Positions 23,551 through 35,127 are shown, numbered from the stretch's first letter. The stretch is DNA of 64,000 bases from Boesenbergia rotunda (GCA_024364735.1 JAGFNQ010002588.1:20832-84831), one strand, 5' to 3'. Translations and numbers: made by a program. The notes: generated by a model not told the origin, from the letters alone.

Positions 23551-25312
23551 AGGTATGCATCTCCTAATTATTTGGTCATTACAAAATTTCCATAAATACG
23601 TGTCATCCCACACATAGAATTTTGCATCACTTTTGAGTTTATCTTTTTGAGCTTTAGAAAAGTGTGTAGGAAAAACATGTGCAGCTAAGAAATTAACAAG
23701 ATCTGCATACCAAGGTGACTCACCATGTACTGCAAGAAGGTGCTCATCTCTGAAATCATCGTCAATGGTGGTAGGAGATCCATCTCCTTCAATTCTGCTC
23801 AGGTGATCTGCAACCAAGTTTTCTTTGCCACTTCTATCTCTGATTTCCAAATCAAATTCCTGGAGTAGAAGCATCCATCTGATTAGCCTAGGCTTAGCAT
23901 CTGGCTTCTTCAATAGGTACTTTAAAGCTGCATGATCAGAAAAAACAATGACATGTGAGCACAACAAATAAGATCTAAAACGGTCTAAAGCAAAAACTAT
24001 GGCAAGAAGCTCCTTTTCAGTGGTGGTGTAATTGGCTTGGGCGGCATCTAGGGTCTTGGAGGCATAGCATATGACATGAGGTGCTCCCTCCACCCTCTGT
24101 GCTAGAACAGCTCCCACTGCAAAGTTAGATGCATCACACATTAATTCAAATGGTAAATTCCAATCAGGTGATTTAATAATAGGAGCAGAGGTAAGAGCCT
24201 CCCTGAGTCTGTGAAAAGCTTCTTTGCACTTATCATCAAAACAAAATTCAACATCTTTTTGCAAAAGTTTTGTCAAGGGCCGAGCAATATCGCTAAAGTC
24301 TCTAATAAACCTGCGGTAGAAACCTGCATGTCCAAGAAAGGCACGAACATCCCGTACGCATACGGGGTAAGATAAAGAAGAAATAACACTGATTTTAGCA
24401 GGATCTACCTCTATACCTCTCCTAGAGACTATGTGACCTAATACAATTCCATGCTCTACCATAAAGTGACATTTTTCAAAATTAAGCACAAGGTTAGTCT
24501 CAATGCAACGGTGTAAAACCCTAGACAAGTTATCTAAACATGAATCAAATGACGTGCCAAAAACTGAAAAATCATCCATAAAGATCTCCATACATGCTCT
24601 AACAACTCACCAAATATACTTACCATGCATCGCTGAAATGTTCCTGGAGCGTTGCAGAGTCCAAATGGCATCCGTCTGTAGGCAAAAGTGCCGAAGGGAC
24701 AAGTGAAGGTAGTCTTCTCCTGGTCCTCCGGATCGATACAAATCTGGAAGTAGCCTGAATACCATCCAAGAAGCAGTAATGGGACTTCCCTGCCAGTCTC
24801 TCAAGCATCTGATCAATAAAGGGTAAAGGGAAGTGGTCTTTCCTCGTGACTGTGTTGAGCTTCCTATAATCAATGCATACTCTCCATGAATTTTTGACTC
24901 TGGTGGGCACTAGTTCATTACTTGCATTTTCCACCACTGTAACTCCAGATTTCTTGGGCACCACATGTATGGGACTAACCCACTGACTATCAGAAATGGG
25001 GTAAATGATACCTGCCTGTAGAAGTCGAGTCACCTCTTTCTTAACAACATCCAAAATGAGTGGATTAAGTCTCCTTTGTGGCTGCCTCACTGGTTTAACA
25101 TTTTCTTCCAAGAATATCCTGTGCATGCAGATAGCTGGGCTAATACCTGGTATGTCTGATAAAGTCCACCCAATAGCTTTCTTGTACTGCCTCAGGACTT
25201 GCAATAATTTTTCTTCCTGCTCTGATTCCAAGTGCTGTGCAATGATAACTGGAAAATTCTGCTCCTCTCCTAGAAAACATACTTCAATGATCTGGTAGTG
25301 GCTTAAGCTCAA
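23551..25312 (-). pseudogene. RT-RNase H region of Athila copy C (two frameshifts)
   Basis: The RT N-terminus (25312 to about 24760) reads CIDYRKLNTVTRKDHFPLPF and is frameshifted by a missing base at the FLDGYSGYF position. A second missing base near 24595 lies just before EIFMDDFSVFG (24591). From there an open frame to about 23430 covers the rest of RT, the connection and RNase H (ELMCDASNFAVGAV, TTTEKELLAIV, SDHAALKYLLKKPD) and the start of the integrase zinc-binding domain. All catalytic motifs are present, but the frame is split in three. Confidence 0.9.
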
Positions 25313-25401
25313 TCTGGGCCTGCTCAGAAGGTATGAGTGATCCTTGGGGCTCAGTGCAATCCCCTACACTATCACACCTAAACTCTGAATCCTCTGAAAT
25401 A

Positions 25402-26378
25402 TCAATAGAAATAGGTGATCCTTGGGGCTCTGTGCAATCCCCTACACCTAGAAAATCCTCTCCAGCTGGAAGTAGATCTGAAATACCTCTGAAATGTCCT
25501 CAGCCTCAATAGCAAATATATCCTCAGCCTCCTCTGAACTGCCAACTCCTCTGGAAACATCAAATGAAACTCCCTCAGCAAGTATATCTGCATCATCCAA
25601 CTCCTCCAAATACCAATGCTCATAATGGAGTGGTCCTCTCTAGGGTGCTTCATGGCATCAAAAATGCTGAATTGAACTACTGTGTCTCCAATTTCCATCG
25701 AAAGTGTGCCAGCATAAACATCTATCTTTGTTCTCGCAGTCTTCAGAAATGACCTTCCTAAAATGAGTGGGGATCTATGTGCAAGGTAGTCTCCCTCCAT
25801 GTCCAAAATGTAAAAATCTGCAGGAAATATCAGCTCCTTTACCTTTACCAAAACATCTTCAATTATACCGGCTGGGTGGGTCTGACTCCGGTCTGCTAAC
25901 TGAATCACCACTCCAGTAGGCTGTAGAGGGCCGATACCAAGCATCTGGAAGATTGATCTGGGCATCACATTTATGGAAGCTCCTAAATCCAACATAGCAT
26001 CATGGAACATAGTCCTCCCTATCTCACAAGATACAGTAAACTGACCCCTGGGTCTTCACATTTCTGAGGAATGACATGGATAAGTGCTGAAATATTTTTT
26101 CCCAAGCTGACCAACTCATTCTCCTTAAGCTTCTTCTTGTGAACACATAAATCTTTCTGGAACTTAGCATACTTAGGAATCTGTTTTATCATGGTCAACA
26201 AGGGTACATTGATTTCCACTTTACTAAACAATTTCACTAGCTCATTGTATTCCTTAGCTTTCTCCTCCTCCACTTGCTTTTTGGCTTGGGTTTTGCACTG
26301 AGGAAATGACAAAGGAACTCTCCTTTCTTCCTCTTGAGCCGAAAGTTGAGGGGCTGAAATTTGGACTGATTTCTCCAC
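25402..26378 (-). pseudogene. Protease of Athila copy C (frameshifted)
   Basis: The N-terminal polar part runs 26378-26019. After a one-base shift near 26040 the retropepsin core follows as FHDAMLDLGASINVMPRSIF, then LILGRSFLKTARTKIDVYAG. A second shift near 25610 scrambles the acidic linker, which in sister copies carries the doubled GDCTEPQGSP motif; its DNA is still visible at about 25330-25450. Confidence 0.87.
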
Positions 26379-26402
26379 TGAAGTAGCTGCTGTAAATCTA
26401 TT

Positions 26403-28445
26403 TTAACCACTGATTTCTCCCTCATTTTCTACCAAAATCGCAGGACTACTTGATGAAGGAGTTAGGCTTGAACTAGGGGTGGAACCAACTGAATTTGAAG
26501 TGATTTCAGGGCTGTTTGGGGCTGGAAATGAAGGTGTTGTCCTGTTTTCAGAAAAATCAGCTCTTGGACCATTTGGAGTTGAAGCCACCTTCCCACTCCT
26601 CAAAGTAATAGCACTAACGTTCCCCTTTGGGTTTGGAGTAGCTTGAGAAGGTAGTTGGCTTGATCCTTGAGCTTGCATTTGATTCATCCCACTAGCCAAT
26701 TGTCCAATTTGTCTTTCAAGGTTTTGTATGGTGGGATCATTTCTTTGTTGTTGCAAAAGTTGTTGAAGCATCTCCTCTATCCTTTGTTGTTGCGCATTTC
26801 CCCCACTAGAGCCTCCATAGCCCCTTGGTTAGCATGAGGCTTTGATTGCTTTGAAATGATGATTGAGGTGGTTGAAATTGTTGAACTTGCTGTGAACCTT
26901 GAAAGTAGGGCTGTTGGGGCTGATTATAGGGCTGAAATGGTTGAGAAAATTGCTGAAAATTTTGCTGAGAACTTGGTTGAAATGGTTGAGAATTATAACT
27001 CTGAAAATTCTGAGGTTGAGGTTGAAATTGTGGTTGAGAGGGCTGAAATTGTGTGGGCTGGAAATTCTGATTTGAGGGCTGAAAACTTTGGTTGAATGGC
27101 TGATAACCTTGCTGTGAGAACTGATTTTGTGGCTGAAAATTCGAACTTCCTTGAAACCCTTGCTGATTCACTTGAAAAGGTGGTTGATTTCCTTGATAGG
27201 GTTGTTGAAATTGTTGAAAAGATTGTTGAAATGGCTGAAATTGTTGTTGTCCTTGTTGAACTTGCTGGAAATTCGATTGGGGCTGTTGATAGGGCTGTGG
27301 TGATGGGTTTTGCTGATAAAAAGAATTGTCATACTTCAAGTTGGATGATCCCTCCAACCCGGATTATAGGTAGATGAGTAGGGGTTGTTTTTGGCTTGGA
27401 ATTGTCCCCTAGTCAATGCAGCTAATGTCTCATCTTGTTGGAGGTTAGGACATAGATCCGAATTGTGGTCTTGGCTTGAACAAATACTGCATAACCTCAT
27501 CACTTGGCTTGAAGGTGGTGGTACTGAGAAATTCTGATTTTGACTCACATTATTTAGAGTCATTTGCTTCACCAGGGATGTGAGCTCCATCAATGAATTC
27601 TTGATTTCCTTCTGCTCATTTGATACCATCTGAACTTCATTAACTCCTCTGGTGGACAAAGCTCTACTCCCAAATTGCTGTGAGTTCTCTGCCATATTTG
27701 AAATTAGCTCCCTAGCTTGATCTGGTGTTTTGTTTACTAGGGCTCCTCCTGCTGTAGCATCTATCATGATCCGATCCATCTGAAGAAGTCCCTCATAAAA
27801 ATACTGAATAAGTAGCTGCTCACTAATCTGGTGATGTGGGCAGCTAGAACAAAGTTTGTTGAACCTTTCCCAGTAGTCATACAAAGTTTCTCCCACTACT
27901 TGTTGTATTCCATATATGCTCTTCCTGATGATTGCAATCCTAGATGCTGGAAAATACTTCTTCAAAAATGCTTTCTTAATAGAAATCTAGCTAGATACAT
28001 GCCCAGTAGGTAAGTAGTAAAACCAATCCTTTGCTGCTCCAGTAAGGGAAAATGGGAATGCCCTCAGCTTGATATCTTCCTCTGAAATACCCTGAGGCTT
28101 CATAGTGGAGCAGACAACGTGAAACTCATGTAAATATCTGTTGGGATCCTTCCCAGACTGACCTTGAAATTTGGGCAAAAGATGAATAAGTCCTGATCTT
28201 AATTCAAAATCTCCAGTGAGCTCTGGATAGGCAATGCAGGAGTACTGAAAGGTATCATCTGGTGCTGCTAGCTCCTTCATAGTTTTCTGGTGGTCTGCCA
28301 TAGGATCAACTGAATAAGCAGAAATAGGTTGAGTAGGAATAATGTTAAAAGCCTCTGAAACACTGAGTTGATTCCTCCTAGCTCTGAAAGTTCTTTCAAT
28401 TTCAGGATCAAAGTTTTCAAGAATACCACCTGCAGATCTGGTCAT
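26403..28445 (-). pseudogene. Gag of Athila copy C with Q/F-rich tail (frameshifted)
   Basis: The start MTRSAGGILENFDPEIERTF is at 28445. The capsid-like Gag domain follows (FQYSCIAYPELTGDFELR, AKDWFYYLPTGHVSS), with a stop near 27986, then KKYFPASRIAIIRKSIYG and YDYWERFNKLCSSCPHHQ. The zinc knuckle is intact: CSICSSQDHNSDLC (CX2CX4HX4C) at about 27480. After a shift near 27345, a segment of about 180 residues consists almost only of Q, F, P, N and S, followed by QQQQ-type sequence and TLRSGK. The plus-strand ORFs over this tail (26856-27377) are shadows. Confidence 0.88.
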
Positions 28446-28587
28446 ACACAAATATAAAAATCACAGCAAATGTATACAAAAGAATAAAGCAAATAGTATG
28501 GATCACAAAATATAAAAATAAGCACAAAAATGGATTACAAGATATGAAATAAGTACACAAGCTAAATCAAACAAACTCAACTAGTTT

Positions 28588-28605
28588 TCCCCGGCAACGA
28601 CGCCA
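28588..28605 (-). other. Primer binding site, tRNA-Asp type, copy C
   Basis: The minus strand reads TGGCGTCGTTGCCGGGGA, identical to copy A, including the single mismatch to tRNA-Asp, and lies six bases from the LTR end. Confidence 0.83.
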
Positions 28606-28611
28606 AAAATT

Positions 28612-30322
28612 TGATGCTACCCAATATAGATGTCACGAATATAAGTCTCAAATTTAGAAATTTATAAAGCTGAAAACCCTTGCTAGCAAAGTAGAAATGT
28701 AGATTAGGGGCCTCAGGTCGTATTTTTCCAGGACTAGTTGCAGTGTTCGAATTAAGCTTGAAAGTTATTTGTCGTTAAATGATTTTGGGTTTTCGAGATA
28801 AAATGAGGTTTTGTTTTGCAAGTAAGAATGAAAATTCACCTTGGAATGAAAGAAATGCTTAGCTAAACAAAATTAGACTAGGAAATTGCTATACTAAACT
28901 TACCCACTTGAAAATGAACCATTCTATATGAAATAATGGAAATTAAGGATAGAAACTAATATTAAACTCAGGCAAACCACAAAGTTGTAGCTAAATGATA
29001 GTAATGAAGTTAAATTCACGTATTTCAACTGGAAAGCAAGAAACAGAGTGAAATGGAGTTGGAACTCTACTTGATCGGTCGATAGTCCGATCATGTACTC
29101 GTCTGATCGGTCAACAGACCGATCAGATGATAACTGGATCGGTCACAATGACCGATCAGTAGCTGAAATGCTGTCTGAAACAAATCAAACAGATGGAATG
29201 ATTACAGATCTAAGTGCAGAATTGAATGCTACAGTCTAAAGACACCAGTTCAAGTTCTTCACCGAGTTTACTCCTTGCCGTCACACAAAGATCGAACTCG
29301 GAACCCCCTCGCTCGAGATTCTGATCAAAACTCAGCTGCAAAGACTGAATCGCGTGCTTGAGGTGAAATCTGAACTCCTTCCGATCCCCTCTTCTGCAAT
29401 GGTTTGGATGGCGGGTGGCGGCTCAGGAAACTTTGAACAGCTCAGAGAACCCCTCTGATTTGACCCGATCGATAGAAAGTGGAATCGGATGAAGATTGAT
29501 CGAATGGAGCTCGCTCACGGAGAAACCCTCGCCGGAGCTTCAGACACGAAGAGATTGCGATCCTTCCATGGAACTGAGTCTCGATGAATCGAAAACTGGA
29601 AAGGACTTGATCTGGTGGTCACCTCCGATCGAAAAATGGAAGAACACAAAGAACAGAACGGAAACGAAGATGCGATCTGGCGACGACCAACTCTGCGAGA
29701 GGGAATTCCTCATTTAAATTTCCTTTTGAATTTTGGACGGTTGTGATTGCTTCCATCTCATCCAACGGTCGGATCAAATCAGATCGAACCCAAACTTCCC
29801 AGATCTTGATCAAGGGCTCTGATCTACTGCTCCTTAGCCCAGATCACTAAGATCTGAAGCGGATGGCTCAGATCTTCTCTTCTCTAGCTTAGATGGTCTA
29901 GATCCTCCATTGCTTGATCCAACGGCTGAATTAACTCTGATCTGGCCCAAACTTTCAGATCTTGATCCATCTAATTGATTAAGTCTATCTTGAGCTTGGA
30001 TCGACCAGAAGTTGAAGGATGGTTCGGATCTAAAGGTTCTCTTGAATGGACGACCCATATTAATCCGATGCTTGATCCCTTTGATTCGGATCCAATTCTG
30101 ACCTAAATTTAACCCAATATGATCCAGGTCCATGATCATCTGATCCCTACAAAATGATATTAAATTTTAGTGCCAAAACATCTCAAATATAGAAAGAATT
30201 GAATTTTAAGATAAGATGGAGACAATCCATGAAACCTTATATAATGCAAACTTAAGCATATGAATATTGGATCAAAACATGGATTTGAAGGCTTAATTTA
30301 ATCAACAAAATGAAAGTTATCA
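28612..30322 (-). repeat. 5' LTR of Athila copy C
   Basis: It is 1.71 kb, from TGATGCTACCCA to AGTTATCA, abutting the PBS. It is nearly identical to 18559-20273. The palindrome cluster at 29070-29162 is better preserved than in the 3' LTR. Confidence 0.92.
29070..29162. repeat. Palindromic GATCGGTC cluster in 5' LTR of copy C
   Basis: Units: gatcggtcgatagtccgatc, gatcggtcaacagaccgatc and gatcggtcacaatgaccgatc. Two have perfect arms of at least 8 bases. Confidence 0.83.
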
Positions 30323-31696
30323 CCTGTGCCGAGCTGGTGCCGACTTGATGAATCTCCAATCGGCGTACCTGGGACTTTCGTGCCTGGTTGGAGTCTCCCC
30401 CAGCCGGTCCCCCAGATATGACGTGCACGCCGCCTCGGACGGCGTTCTGCCGATTGGCTTGTTCTTCATCTACCTCCTCGGCCTCCGCTCGGTCTTCTTG
30501 AGGGAACAAGTTGTAGACGACCGGGGGATTTCCTTGGAGCTCTTCGGCTCCCGGATCTACAGCCTGTCCACCTCGACCCGCGCCGCGCCCGGGAAATGCT
30601 AGACGCCCTCGGGGAGCAGGAGCTCTTCGGTGGCGTGGTCGTGGCTCTGGTGGAATGTGCAATATGGCCTCCAACGGGTCGGGATACACCCTTGGGCCAC
30701 CTGCTGCACTTGGCGGCGTTCCATCCCCACTCGGTCGACAGGTCCACGCGGGCTGTGGATGGGTCCGCCTGGGGATATGGTGTTCTGGGCGGGGTTGGGA
30801 GGCGTTGGGTTGGCCGACTCCCTCTTTCGAGTGACCTGTGCCTCCTCAACGTTGATATACTTGACCGCCTTGCCCAATAAGCTGTCAAAGTCTTTCGGGG
30901 GCTTCCTGATCAGCCAGCGGAAGAAGTCTCCCTCCTGCAGTCCTTGGGAGAATGCGCTGACCAGGACCTCGGGCGTGGCTGTAGGCACGTCCAGGGTCAC
31001 GCCGTTGAATCTCTTGATGTAAGCCCGGAGGGAATCCTTCAAGCCTTGCTTCAAGGAGAACAGGTTGAGGCTCGTCTTGTGATGCCTCCTGCTGCTAGCA
31101 AAATGTTGGAGGAAAACCCTCTTGAGCTCCTCAAAGCTCGTGATCGACCCGTCAGGGAGTCGGTCAAACCATCTCTGGGCCGGGCCCGAGAGGGTTGTCA
31201 AGAAGGCTCGACACTTCACGCCCTCCGGGTATTGATGAAGCAGAGCAGCGCTCTCGAACTTCATCAAATGTTCTTCGGGGTCAGTGGTCCCCGCGTACTC
31301 GGGGATTGTAAAGAAGTGAAGGTGTCGGGGAACTGGATCTTCTAAGATCCAAGAAGAGAACGGACTGCGTACCAGGGTGGCTGAGGAAGGGTCGGCCGGG
31401 GCTTTTCCCTTGTCCGGACGCGATCCACACATCTGGTTAGATGCGGAAGTCTCGGCTGAGTCAGCATTATCGCCCTGGTTTCGATAGAAGGCTGTGAGAA
31501 AGGGTCCAGCGCTGCCTTCAGGTCGGGAGGGCCTTCCCCGCCCCGCCGAGGGTCTGTACGCCGCCAGCTCAGGGAAGCGGGGCACTTGACTACCACCTTG
31601 CGAGGGCCTTTAAGGGGTCCTCTGGGTTCGGCCCACCATCAGCATCTCGTACTCCTCAGGGGTGACGGTCATCATGACGTGGTTGGGGTTTTCCAT
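30323..31696 (-). pseudogene. Gag of Tat-type element D (broken and truncated)
   Basis: A start MENPNHVMMTVTPEEYEML lies at 31696. A stop after RTQRTP and a frameshift lead into a 328-codon frame (31585-30599). That frame holds the plant retrotransposon Gag domain: LHFFTIPEYAGTTDPEEHL, then LSGPAQRWFDRLPDGSI and LKQGLKDSLRAYIKRFN. After CTFHQSHDHATEE another shift leads into a Pro/Arg/Gly-rich tail and VHVISGGPAGGDSN, normally near the protease junction, and the frame is cut after RRLEIHQVGTSSAQ at the copy C LTR. Plus-strand ORFs here are shadows. Confidence 0.87.
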
Positions 31697-31720
31697 CTTT
31701 CACCTCCGATCAGGCTGAAT

Positions 31721-31738
31721 GCCCTCCTTCTAGCGCCA
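31721..31738 (-). other. Putative primer binding site of element D
   Basis: The minus strand reads TGGCGCTAGAAGGAGGGC four bases inside the LTR. It begins with TGG, as a PBS should (complement of tRNA CCA). I could not assign the tRNA. Confidence 0.5.
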
Positions 31739-31742
31739 AATT

Positions 31743-32259
31743 TGATCCTGTCGCGAGGTGAGGTGGACTCCCAAGGGTGAGATGGTTTCCTGAAGCTTAC
31801 GAGTTGTAGACGCGGGCTCCGATGTTCGCTCCTGGCCTGCAAGACAAAGACCGTTAGAACTCGCTGGAAAAAGTCCCCGGCAAGGCACTCCGACGGTCAA
31901 GTCAGTCCCCGGTGGTGGTAGATCAAAAGAAAAGCAATAGAACAATAAAATTGCACTATCGGGCGTACCTAGGGCGTGTGGAGTGGAGAGGCTTATATAT
32001 CCGGGGAAGCTGACAGCTGATGCCCAGCCCCCTTAGTCTCGATGATTACCTTTTACCAGGGCCTATTGGAGGCTTCCGACCCCCTTAGTCTCGATGATTA
32101 CCTTTTACCAGGGCCTATTCTTTCTCGTTCTCGAGGGAACTAGGCCGAGCTGCCATATAAGCCTTATATCCCATGGGCTCCCGAAGCCCACAAACCTATC
32201 TCCTGCTGACGAGGCGCCAGGCTACCTGGCCAGGCTATATGTAAGCTGGCCTGGGATCA
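31743..32259 (-). repeat. 5' LTR of Tat element D
   Basis: It is 517 bp, TGATCCTGTCGCGA to GGGATCA. The minus strand has a TATA box TATATAAG at 31992-31999. A 39-bp segment beginning ccccttagtctcgatgatta is present twice (about 32029-32067 and 32091-32129). It is shorter than the related LTR of element E (994 bp). Confidence 0.83.
31992..31999 (-). promoter_or_regulatory. LTR TATA box, element D
   Basis: TATATAAG on the minus strand inside the LTR, in the direction of gag. Transcription would start about 25-30 bases further towards gag. Confidence 0.6.
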
Positions 32260-34775
32260 CATACCAAAAGTAATTTAGCAAGAAAAGACATTAATGACTG
32301 GAAATATTTATGTGACAAACTTAAACAACATGAAAATAGTATTGAACACTTCACTAATTTGAGAGCTTTTGTTGAACTACAAATGAGATTAAAGAAAACA
32401 TTGACAATTGATAAGGAAATACAAGAACAAATTAAAAAGGACACAAAATATTGGAAACACATGATGCTAAGAATAGTTATTGTAGTCAAATGTCTTGCTA
32501 TACATAATTTGGCATTTCGTGGTACACATGACAAAATTTATGAAGATGATAATGGTAATTTTTTAGGTTTACTTAAAATGATTGTAGATTTTGATCCAAT
32601 AATGCAAGAGCATTTCCGACTCATTCAAGATAAAAAGATTCATTATCATTATCTTAGTCATAAAATTCAAAACGAGTTAATATCTATTTTAGCTTCCAAA
32701 GTCAAGAATACAATAATAAAAAAGGTAAAAGAAGCAAAATATTTTTCAGTAATTCTTGATTGTACACTGGATGTAAGTCACAAAGAACAAATGACTCTTA
32801 TATTAAGATATGTAGATGTTTTAGAGACTCCAATTAAAATAGAAGAGTACTTCCTAGAATTTATAAATGTAGAAGATATAACTGGTTTAGGTCTTTTCAA
32901 TGAATTATAAGTTGTTTTACAATCTTTAGAACTTAATATTGATAATGAGAGAGGGCAAAGTTATGATAATGCATCCAATATGAAAGGCAAAAATCAAGGT
33001 GTGCAAAGGAAATTGTTTGACATTAATCCTAGAGCATTTTACATGCCATGTGACGGTTCTCATTCTCTTAACTTAGTTGTTTGTGACATGACAAATTCTT
33101 ATGCTAAAGCAAAATCATTTTTTAGAGCATGTCAATGTATGCACGCCGTGTTCTCTAATTCAATAAAAAGATGGAATGTTTTGCTTCAATATATTGATGG
33201 ATTAACTTTAAAATCATTGTCAACTACGAGATGGGAAAACCATATTAAAACTGTCAAAGCAATACTATCTTAAGCTTCCCAAATCAGAGAAGCTTTGTTT
33301 AAATTAGCAGAAATAAGTGAAGACAACAAATTAAGTAGAGATGTTGAAAATTTAGCATCGAGTGAACTTTCAAATTTTGAATTTATATTAAGCCTTGTTA
33401 TTTGGCATGATATTTTGTATAAAAGTAACTTAGTTAGCAAAAAATTACAGTAAGAGGATATGCGTCTTGATGTTGTCGTAAAATAATTGTCTGGTCTTAT
33501 TTTCTTTTTTGAAAAATATAGAGAAAATGGTTTTACTTCTGTTATGGTTGATGCAAAAAAAAACATCTGATATGGAAATTGAGCCTGTATTTTCTACAAA
33601 ACGTAAAATTTGTGGAAGACGTATTTTGATGAGATTACTAACACTGAAAGGGAAAATCAATCACCGGAAGAATCTTTTCAAATAGATTATTTTATCTTTT
33701 TAGTTGATATTGCTCTTGGGCAATTGTATAGTAGGTTTGAATAGTTGTAATATTTTGAATCTATATTTGGATTTTTGTATCATGTTTCCAAATTAGTTTC
33801 AATGAATGATGATGAATTGATGAGTTCTTGTGTGAAACTTGAAAGTACTTTAAGAAATGATGACACTTCTGATATTGATCCAAAGATATATATTTTCAGA
33901 ATTACAAGTTTTGCAATAATGTTACCAAGTGAATCTTATGAAACAAATACAAAATGGTCTTCCATTCAAATATTAGAATTTTTAAAAATTATGGATATGT
34001 TTCCAAATGTGATGATTACTTATAGGATATTATTAACAATATCGGTGACAATGGCATCTACTGAAAGAAATTTTTCAAAATTAAAATTAATAAAATCTTA
34101 TTTACCGACCATAATGACCCAAGATAGGCTAAATGAATAAGTAATTTTAATTATTGAAAAAAAATATTTTGAAAAATATTGAATATGATACTATTATTGA
34201 TGATTTTGCTTTTAAAAGTGCATCACGAAGACATTTTACATGAATTATCTTTGTATTTATTTGTAAGTGTATTAGAGTTGACAATTTAACTATATCCTCT
34301 GCTTTCTCTCTTATTTGAATTTGTAGGCATTTTTTTTTATAAGCATGCATCATTCTACAACTATAACTTCATCTCTTTGAAGAAAGATCAATTAAGAGAA
34401 TGTCAAATGCATCTATAAGTAATATTAAGTGAAGTATATAAATAATATTACCTTTTTTTAATAAAAAGATTTTAATTCAATTGAATATATTGTTTAAGTT
34501 GTTCAAACTCAAAATGAATATATTATGACAGGTCATTTTAGTGTTCTCTTCATTCTTCCAGATTCCTATGTTGATGTTGAAAATCAAAATTTTAGAGGTA
34601 AGCAGATTAGATTATATTTCTTTATTAAATTTTTCTTCTCAGTCATTATTTTTTTAAGAATTCAAGTGATTTTTTTTTTTGTAAACACCTATTGCATTTT
34701 TAATGACATTGATTATAAATTGAGGTATAATTTATAATTTCGTCCAGGGTCTTTAAACAATAAGGACCGGCTCTA
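32260..34775 (+). mobile_element. hAT-superfamily DNA transposon remnant
   Basis: The 5' end is lost under the LTR of element D. The transposase pseudogene (to about 34240) is followed by about 500 bp of AT-rich tail. A plausible 3' terminus is ggaccggctcta ending near 34775, resembling the GGCCGGCYCT-type ends of plant hAT elements. The 8-bp target duplication cannot be checked because the 5' end is missing. Confidence 0.75.
32263..34240 (+). pseudogene. hAT transposase (TTF-type zinc finger / DUF4371 family), 5'-truncated
   Basis: It encodes a cut-and-paste transposase. One frame runs from NLARKDINDWKYLCDKLKQH through YWKHMMLRIVIVVKCLAIHN and NLAFRGTHDK (DUF4371-like core with the catalytic region), then MPCDGSHSLNLVV and LSTTRWENHI. 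After internal stops at 32908, 33271, 33451 and 33484 and a frameshift near 33560, the C-terminal hAT dimerisation domain appears as YRILLTISVTMASTERNFSK, then LKLIKSYLPTIMTQDRLNE. The N-terminal BED/TTF zinc finger is missing. A dead copy; the family call is firm. Confidence 0.87.
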
Positions 34776-35119
34776 ATCCTAAGATTCCGAGATAATGCTA
34801 ACAATGCAATAGATCGACAAATTTAAAAAACGATTAACGAGGTTTTTCCAACCTCGGGCGACCGGTCCGATCTCTCGGAAATTTTTCATCGGCCGCCAGG
34901 GTATAGATTGACAAATTTAGAAGGTAGCCATAGTTTCAAAATTTGAAAGATATCTACATCGTCAAACTGATGTCAGAATTTAGGGATTGTGGTTGGTGTT
35001 TCTTCTCCTTATATTTTTCTCTATATCTCTGCAATTAAAATCTTGATTAATGCTGAAGGTTATATTAGTGGAAACAAAAAAAAATACCAACTTTATCTCT
35101 ATACATTGCTCTTTTGGCA
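34776..35119. other. Intergenic stretch, nothing recognised
   Basis: No ORF, repeat or motif I can name. A short phrase (agattgacaaatttaraa) occurs twice, near 34812 and 34907. Confidence 0.5.
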
Positions 35120-35127
35120 TATCAAGG
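35120..35127. repeat. Target-site duplication, left (TATCAAGG)
   Basis: TATCAAGG is repeated exactly at 35586-35593 on the other side of the AT-rich element. Eight bases is the hAT signature. Confidence 0.7.

Larger units (their letters stand above)
18559..30322 (-). mobile_element. Athila-lineage Ty3/gypsy retrotransposon, copy C (two LTRs, chimeric flanks)
   Basis: An 11.8-kb element with both LTRs (TGATGCT...ATCA), PBS, gag, protease, RT, RNase H, integrase, spacer and PPT on the minus strand. The first 550 or so bases of the two LTRs differ at only about 25-30 positions by eye, mostly transitions, so it is younger than copy A. The left flank is the protease of copy B (gtcct) and the right flank is gag of Tat element D (cctgt). 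These are unrelated sequences with no matching 5-bp duplication. Gag, protease, RT and integrase each carry frameshifts. Confidence 0.92.
30323..32259 (-). mobile_element. Tat-lineage Ty3/gypsy element D, 5' part only
   Basis: A GC-rich element reading on the minus strand: 5' LTR (31743-32259), a putative PBS and gag, broken at 30322 by the LTR of Athila copy C. Pol and the 3' LTR are absent from the window. LTR ends TGATCC...GGATCA and the sequence of the first 150 bases match the LTR at 60222 (element E), so D and E belong to the same or sister families. Its LTR joins truncated hAT sequence at 32260, so D inserted into the hAT element. Confidence 0.85.

Noticed and set aside
26856..27377. 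Plus-strand ORFs rich in AEN and VEIVE repeats (also 6788-7168)
   Set aside because: Antisense reading of the glutamine-rich Gag tail; the minus strand holds the recognised domain.
30345..31345. Several plus-strand ORFs over element D
   Set aside because: Antisense shadows of the GC-rich gag, which has a recognisable domain on the minus strand.
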